This document shows, piece after piece, positions 59,373-64,000 of a stretch of 64,000 nt of DNA. Made by a program: the position numbers and the translations under genes. A model generated the notes under the pieces. That model saw only the letters and a program-made list of their open reading frames with translations, was not told the origin of the DNA and ran no database searches. The DNA comes from Streptomyces sp. CB02400 (GTDB taxonomy: Bacteria > Actinomycetota > Actinomycetes > Streptomycetales > Streptomycetaceae): assembly GCF_001905725.1 (NCBI RefSeq), contig NZ_LIWB01000018.1:71616-135615 (forward strand), read 5' to 3'. How positions within the stretch are numbered: position 1 is the stretch's first letter; the number at the start of each line of letters is the position of its first letter.

Positions 59373-60425
59373 GTGACGACCTATGACGATCGAGCGAGCC
59401 TCACTGATCTGACCGCCGTGGTGGAGCGCGTGCGGAATTCGGTGGAAGGCGTGATCGAGGGAAAGCCCGAGGTCGTACGGCTCTCGCTGACCGTGCTGCT
59501 CGCCGAGGGACATCTGCTCATCGAGGATGTCCCGGGAGTCGGCAAGACGATGCTGGCCAAGGCACTGGCGCGGTCCATCGACTGCTCGGTGCGGCGGATC
59601 CAGTTCACGCCGGACCTGCTGCCCTCGGACATCACCGGCGTGTCCATCTGGGACCAGCAGCGCCGTGACTTCGAGTTCAAGCCGGGCGCCATCTTCGCGC
59701 AGGTGGTGATCGGCGACGAGATCAACCGCGCGTCGCCGAAGACCCAGTCCGCGCTGCTGGAGTCGATGGAGGAGCGCCAGGTCACCATCGACGGCAAGAC
59801 CTACGAACTGCCCAGCCCGTTCATGGTCGTGGCGACGCAGAACCCGGTCGAGATGGAGGGCACCTACCCGCTGCCGGAGGCCCAGCGCGACCGTTTCATG
59901 GCCCGCGTCTCGGTCGGCTACCCGAGCGCGGAGGCCGAGCTGCAGATGCTGGACGTGCACGGCGGCGTCTCCCCGCTGGAGGACCTCCAGCCGGTGGCGC
60001 ACGCGCACGAGATCCTGAAGCTGATCGAGGCGGTGCGCGACGTGTACGTGGCCGAACCGATCCGCCGGTACGTGGTGGACCTGGTCGCCGCCACCCGCAC
60101 GCACCCCGATCTCAGACTCGGCGCCTCACCGCGCGCGACCCTGCATCTGCTGCGCGCGGCGAAGGCGTCGGCGGCCCTCGGCGGCCGGGACTACGCGCTG
60201 CCGGACGATGTGCAGGCGCTCGCCGTGGCCGTCCTCGCCCACCGGCTGCTGCCCACCGCCCAGGCCCAGCTCAACCGCCGTACCTCCGAGCAGGTGGTGC
60301 AGGAGATCCTCCAGCGCACCCCGGTGCCCGCGGAGCGCACCCGAACGCCCGCGGACGCCCCGCAGCAGAGCGGCCTCGGCCGCGGCGGGCCGGGCTACGG
60401 CCAGCAGCCGCCCCGGAGGCTGTGA
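59373..60425 (+). CDS. MoxR-family AAA+ ATPase
   Basis: A 350-residue chaperone-like AAA+ ATPase. Walker A is DVPGVGKTMLAKAL, Walker B is VIGDEINRASPKTQSALLES, and sensor 1 is VVATQNPVEMEGTYPLPEAQ. MoxR proteins act with DUF58/VWA partners to mature or regulate enzyme complexes. The GTG at 59373 has GAGGAGG 7 bp upstream. Its stop overlaps the next gene (TGATG), so the three genes to the window end form one operon. The 261-bp spacer upstream shows no gene. Confidence 0.93.
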   Translation: MTTYDDRASLTDLTAVVERVRNSVEGVIEGKPEVVRLSLTVLLAEGHLLIEDVPGVGKTMLAKALARSIDCSVRRIQFTPDLLPSDITGVSIWDQQRRDFEFKPGAIFAQVVIGDEINRASPKTQSALLESMEERQVTIDGKTYELPSPFMVVATQNPVEMEGTYPLPEAQRDRFMARVSVGYPSAEAELQMLDVHGGVSPLEDLQPVAHAHEILKLIEAVRDVYVAEPIRRYVVDLVAATRTHPDLRLGASPRATLHLLRAAKASAALGGRDYALPDDVQALAVAVLAHRLLPTAQAQLNRRTSEQVVQEILQRTPVPAERTRTPADAPQQSGLGRGGPGYGQQPPRRL

Positions 60426-61798
60426 TGACGACCGCGGGCCCCACCGCGGGCGCGGTCCACGCGGAGGGCGACCGGGGCGACCGGAGCGGCGTCAGGACGG
60501 CCCTGGCGGGACTCACCACCCGCGGGCGCTCCTTCCTGGCCGCCGGTGTGGCCGCCGCGATCTGCGCGTACGTGCTCGGGCAGAGCGATCTGCTGCGGGT
60601 CGGGCTGCTGCTGGCGGTGCTGCCGCTGGTGTGCGCGGCCGTGCTCTACCGCACCCGTTACCGGGTCGCCGGCAGCCGCCGGCTCTCCCCCGGCCGGGTG
60701 CCCGCCGGCTCCGAGGCGCGGGTGCACCTGCGGATGGAGAACGTCTCGCGGCTGCCCACGGGCCTGCTGATGCTCCAGGACCGGGTGCCCTACGTGCTCG
60801 GCCCGCGCCCGCGGTTCGTGCTGGACCGGGTGGAGGCGGGCGGGCGCCGCGAGGTGTCCTACCGGGTCCGCTCCGATCTGCGCGGCCGCTATCCGCTGGG
60901 GCCGCTGCAACTGCGGCTGTCCGACCCGTTCGGGATGTGCGAGCTGACCCGGTCCTTCTCCACGTACGACACGCTGACGGTGATCCCGCGCGTGGAACCG
61001 CTGCCGCCGGTGCGGCTGAGCGGCGAGGCGAAGGGGTACGGCGACGGGCGGCAGCGCGCGCTGGCGCTGGCCGGCGAGGACGACGTGATTCCGCGCGGCT
61101 ACCGCTACGGCGACGACCTGCGCCGGGTGCACTGGCGCTCCACCGCCCGCTACGGCGAGCTGATGGTGCGCCGCGAGGAACAGCCGCAGCGCGCCCGGTG
61201 CACGGTGCTGCTCGACACCCGGGCCGTCGCCTACGCGGGTGCCGGGCCGGACTCGGCGTTCGAGTGGGCGGTGTCCGGTGCGGCCTCCGTGCTGGTGCAC
61301 ATGCTGGAGCGCGGCTTCTCGGTGCGGCTGCTGACCGACACCGGCACCTCGGTGCCCGGCGAGGGCTCCGACGGGTTCGCGGGGGTGAGCCAGGAGTCGG
61401 CGGACGCGGCCGGGCTGATGATGGACACCCTCGCCGTGGTGGACCACTCCGACGAGGAGGGCCTGTCCCGCGCCTACGACGTGCTGCGCGGCGGGAACGA
61501 GGGGCTGCTGGTCGCCTTCCTCGGCGACCTGGACGAGGAGCAGGCCGCGGTGCTCGCCCGGATGCGGCAGCGCGGCGGGGGCGCGCTCGCCTTCCTGCTG
61601 GACAGTGGGACCTGGCTGCGGGAACCGGCCGACGTGCCCGGCGCGTCGGACCGGCGCGGGGAGCGGCTGCGGATGCTGCGCGAGGCGGGCTGGACGGCGC
61701 TGGGCGTGCCGCCGGGCGCCTCGCTGGACGAGCTGTGGCGGCAGGCGGACCGGGAGCGTTCGGGCCTGGCCGCGGCGAGCGGTGGGGAGGGACCGTGA
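60425..61798 (+). CDS. DUF58 domain membrane protein
   Basis: A 457-residue protein. Two membrane helices (about 38-54 and 58-73) are followed by a beta-rich region and the DUF58 domain: IPRGYRYGDDLRRVHWRSTARYGELMVR, the family hallmark, from about residue 218 in pieces. A VWA-like fold follows (TVLLDTRAVAY). It is the usual partner of MoxR. The ATG at 60425 shares one base with the moxR stop; GTG at 60422 is an alternative. It overlaps the next gene by 4 bp. Confidence 0.9.
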   Translation: MTTAGPTAGAVHAEGDRGDRSGVRTALAGLTTRGRSFLAAGVAAAICAYVLGQSDLLRVGLLLAVLPLVCAAVLYRTRYRVAGSRRLSPGRVPAGSEARVHLRMENVSRLPTGLLMLQDRVPYVLGPRPRFVLDRVEAGGRREVSYRVRSDLRGRYPLGPLQLRLSDPFGMCELTRSFSTYDTLTVIPRVEPLPPVRLSGEAKGYGDGRQRALALAGEDDVIPRGYRYGDDLRRVHWRSTARYGELMVRREEQPQRARCTVLLDTRAVAYAGAGPDSAFEWAVSGAASVLVHMLERGFSVRLLTDTGTSVPGEGSDGFAGVSQESADAAGLMMDTLAVVDHSDEEGLSRAYDVLRGGNEGLLVAFLGDLDEEQAAVLARMRQRGGGALAFLLDSGTWLREPADVPGASDRRGERLRMLREAGWTALGVPPGASLDELWRQADRERSGLAAASGGEGP

Positions 61799-64000
61799 TC
61801 AGCGGACGGGCGAGGCTGACGCTGTGCGCGTGGGCGGCCACACTGATGGCGGCGTGCGCCCTGCTGCCGCTGGTCGACCCGGCGACCTGGATCCTCCAGG
61901 CGGCGTTTCTGCTGGCGGTGCAGTCGGGCGTGGGCGCGGCGGCCCGGCGGGTGCCGCTGGCGCGTCCGCTGACGGTGGCGGCGCAGTTCCTGGTGACGCT
62001 GGTGCTGCTGACCCTGATGTTCGCGCGTGAGCACGCCTTCGCCGGGCTGATACCCGGCCCCGACGCCGTCCGCTTCTTCGCCGAGCTGCTGGAGCAGGGC
62101 GGCGACGACGTCAGCCGGTACGCGATCCCGGCGCCGCTGTCCGACGGCATCCGGCTGATGCTGGTCGGCGGCGTGCTGGTGATCGGGCTGCTGGTGGACA
62201 CCCTCGCGGTGACCTTCCGCGGCGCGGCCCCGGCCGGGCTGCCGCTGCTCGCCCTGTACTCGGTGGCCGCGGGGCTGGCCGACAACGGCATCGACTGGCT
62301 GTGGTTCCTGCTGGCGGCGGCCGGCTACCTGATGCTGCTGCTCGCCGAGGGCCGGGACCGGCTCTCCCAGTGGGGGCGCGTGTTCGGCGGGGCGCCCGGC
62401 CCGGGCGGGGACTCGCCCGGCGCCGTCGCACCGGTGCGCACCGGGCGGCGGATCGGCGCGGTCGCGCTGGGCATCGCCCTGGTGGTGCCGCTCGCCCTGC
62501 CCGCGATGAACGGCGGTCTGCTGGGCCCCGCCGGTACGGGGGTCGGCTCGGGCTCCGGAGGGGGCGGCACCATCTCCGCGGTGAACCCGCTGGTGTCGCT
62601 GCGCGACTCGCTGAACCAGGACGAGGACCGACAGGTCATGTCGGTGCGCTCCGAGATGACGGACGTGTCGGACCTGTATCTGCGGATCGTCTCCCTGGAC
62701 GACTTCGACGGCACCACGTGGAAGCCGTCGAAGCGGTCCATCACCACCGTCCCCGACGGCACGTTCCCGACCCCGCCGGGCCTCGGCCCCGAGGTCGCGC
62801 GCACGGAGATCGGCACGACGATCTCGACCGCCGACTCGTACGGCCAGGACTGGCTGCCGATGCCGTACCCGCCGAGCGGGGTGAGCATCCGGGGCAACTG
62901 GCGCTACGAACCCGTCGGCATGACGCTGGTCGGCGACCACGGGCAGAACACGCGCGGTCTGACGTACGAGGTGCGCAGCCTCCACGTGCGGCCCACGGCG
63001 GAGCAGCTCGCCGGCGCGCCGCAGCCGCCGCCCGCGCTGAAGCGCGAGTACACCGAGCTGCCGGACTCGCTGCCGGCCGTGGTGTCCCGCACCGCCCGCG
63101 AGGTCACCGAGGGCGCGACCAACGCCTACGACCAGGCGGTCAAGCTCCAGGAGTACTTCACGCTGTACGGCGGCTTCGAGTACGACACCGAGGTCGACGT
63201 CGGCAGCGGCTCGCAGGCGATCGCCCGCTTCCTGCGGGACAAGCAGGGCTTCTGTGTGCACTTCTCCTTCGCGATGGCGTCGATGGCCCGTTCGCTCGGC
63301 ATACCGGCGCGGGTCGCGGTGGGCTTCGCGCCCGGGACCCGGCAGCCGGACGACACGATCGCGGTCACGCTGCGGGACGCGCACGCCTGGCCGGAGCTGT
63401 ACTTCGAGGGTGTGGGCTGGACCCGGTTCGAGCCGACCCCGACCCGTGGTTCGACGCCGTCGTACACCGTGCAGGACACCGCGGAGAACACGGTGCCCGA
63501 TCCCGCCCGGCCCTCACAGACCGCGTCCGCGGAGCCGTCGGCGGAGCCCTCGGAGAGCGAGAGCTGCACGGCGGAGCGGAGGAGGCTGGGGGCGTGCGAG
63601 AGCGAGTCGCCGCAGGCGGCCCTGCCCGCGGGCGGTGACGGGCCGAAGTGGTACGCGCTGCTGGGATGGGCGCTGGCCGGTCTCGCGGTGCTGGTGCTGC
63701 CGCTGTCGCCGATGCTGTGGCGGGCGAGGACCCGGGCGGTGCGGCTGGGCGGGCACGGCCGGTCGGAGGCGGAGGCGGTGCCGTACGTCCTGGCCGTCTG
63801 GGACGAGCTGACCGACACGGCGTGGGACTACGGCATCGCGCCGGACGAGTCGCTGACACCGCGCGGGGCGGCGGACCGGATCGTGCGGCTGGGCCGGCTC
63901 GGGCCGGGTGCGGCGGCGTCGGTGCACCGGGTGGCCGACGCGGTGGAGCAGGTCCTGTACGCGCCCCGGCCGCGGCCGGTGGTGGGGCTGGCGGAGGAGG
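61795..64000 (+). CDS. TgpA-like membrane transglutaminase (partial, cut by window end)
   Basis: The 735 codons in the window encode a DUF3488 membrane region (about residues 5-240, five to six helices), an extracytoplasmic transglutaminase core with Cys487 in KQGFCVHFSFAMASMARSLG and His530 in RDAHAWPELYF, then a Ser/Glu-rich stretch, another helix (about 620-645) and the start of a DUF4129-like C-terminal domain. The usual late Asp of the triad may be replaced by Glu in TRFEPTP. It forms an operon with MoxR and DUF58, a common triad. Start GTG at 61795. Confidence 0.92.
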   Translation, partial: MISGRARLTLCAWAATLMAACALLPLVDPATWILQAAFLLAVQSGVGAAARRVPLARPLTVAAQFLVTLVLLTLMFAREHAFAGLIPGPDAVRFFAELLEQGGDDVSRYAIPAPLSDGIRLMLVGGVLVIGLLVDTLAVTFRGAAPAGLPLLALYSVAAGLADNGIDWLWFLLAAAGYLMLLLAEGRDRLSQWGRVFGGAPGPGGDSPGAVAPVRTGRRIGAVALGIALVVPLALPAMNGGLLGPAGTGVGSGSGGGGTISAVNPLVSLRDSLNQDEDRQVMSVRSEMTDVSDLYLRIVSLDDFDGTTWKPSKRSITTVPDGTFPTPPGLGPEVARTEIGTTISTADSYGQDWLPMPYPPSGVSIRGNWRYEPVGMTLVGDHGQNTRGLTYEVRSLHVRPTAEQLAGAPQPPPALKREYTELPDSLPAVVSRTAREVTEGATNAYDQAVKLQEYFTLYGGFEYDTEVDVGSGSQAIARFLRDKQGFCVHFSFAMASMARSLGIPARVAVGFAPGTRQPDDTIAVTLRDAHAWPELYFEGVGWTRFEPTPTRGSTPSYTVQDTAENTVPDPARPSQTASAEPSAEPSESESCTAERRRLGACESESPQAALPAGGDGPKWYALLGWALAGLAVLVLPLSPMLWRARTRAVRLGGHGRSEAEAVPYVLAVWDELTDTAWDYGIAPDESLTPRGAADRIVRLGRLGPGAAASVHRVADAVEQVLYAPRPRPVVGLAEE

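Overview
The window looks like a core-chromosome segment of a Streptomyces or very close relative. The DNA is very GC-rich, GTG starts are frequent, and the gene order trp/his – dnaE – ileS – divIVA/sepF – ftsZ/mur cluster matches the known order in model streptomycetes. Other markers are PriA (joint HisA/TrpF enzyme), an actinobacterial translational T-box before ileS, and FtsZ followed by YggS/SepF/YggT/DivIVA. I see no prophage, transposon, CRISPR array, tRNA or rRNA. The organism assignment is inferred from gene content and order.

Region 1 (about 1-9.7 kb) is amino-acid biosynthesis on the minus strand. hisD-hisC-hisB-(52-codon membrane ORF)-hisH-priA-(RidA-like)-hisF form a tightly packed, largely overlapping operon. 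After a two-gene plus-strand insert come hisI-trpE and a Trp-associated membrane protein. PriA and trpE tie tryptophan and histidine synthesis together. Region 2 (9.9-18.8 kb) has a divergent beta-repeat membrane protein, a LON-domain protein, a YbaK deacylase, a two-gene ABC exporter, an NYN-domain protein and a 55-residue basic protein. The spaces between these genes are rich in tandem repeats and hairpins. Region 3 (18.9-31.3 kb) holds dnaE, a DUF2252 protein, a membrane protein with a tethered thioredoxin, PhoD, a secreted M43 metalloprotease, a dienelactone-hydrolase-like protein, an MscS channel and an SDR enzyme.

Region 4 (31.4-40.3 kb) has a Na+/H+ antiporter, a GNAT, an RluA-family synthase, lspA, an unusual TraR/DksA zinc-finger protein with a long Lys/Ala/Pro-rich N-terminus, and ileS under a T-box. 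IleS carries the swapped GXHH signature in place of HIGH. Region 5 (40.4-58.4 kb) is the division and cell-wall cluster on the minus strand, read from its promoter as rsmH-ftsL-ftsI-murE-murF-mraY-murD-ftsW-murG-ftsQ-ftsZ-pgeF-yggS-sepF-yggT-divIVA. A strong HrdB-type promoter lies upstream of rsmH and a second lies between ftsQ and ftsZ. Region 6 (58.5-64 kb) has a beta-carbonic anhydrase and a MoxR-DUF58-transglutaminase operon that runs off the window end.

The points most worth a second look are the GXHH IleS with its T-box, the membrane ORF inside the his operon, the histone-tail-like DksA protein, the 9-copy octamer repeat before the ABC exporter, and a set of genes with a -10-like hexamer 7-8 nt from the start codon, which suggests leaderless mRNAs.
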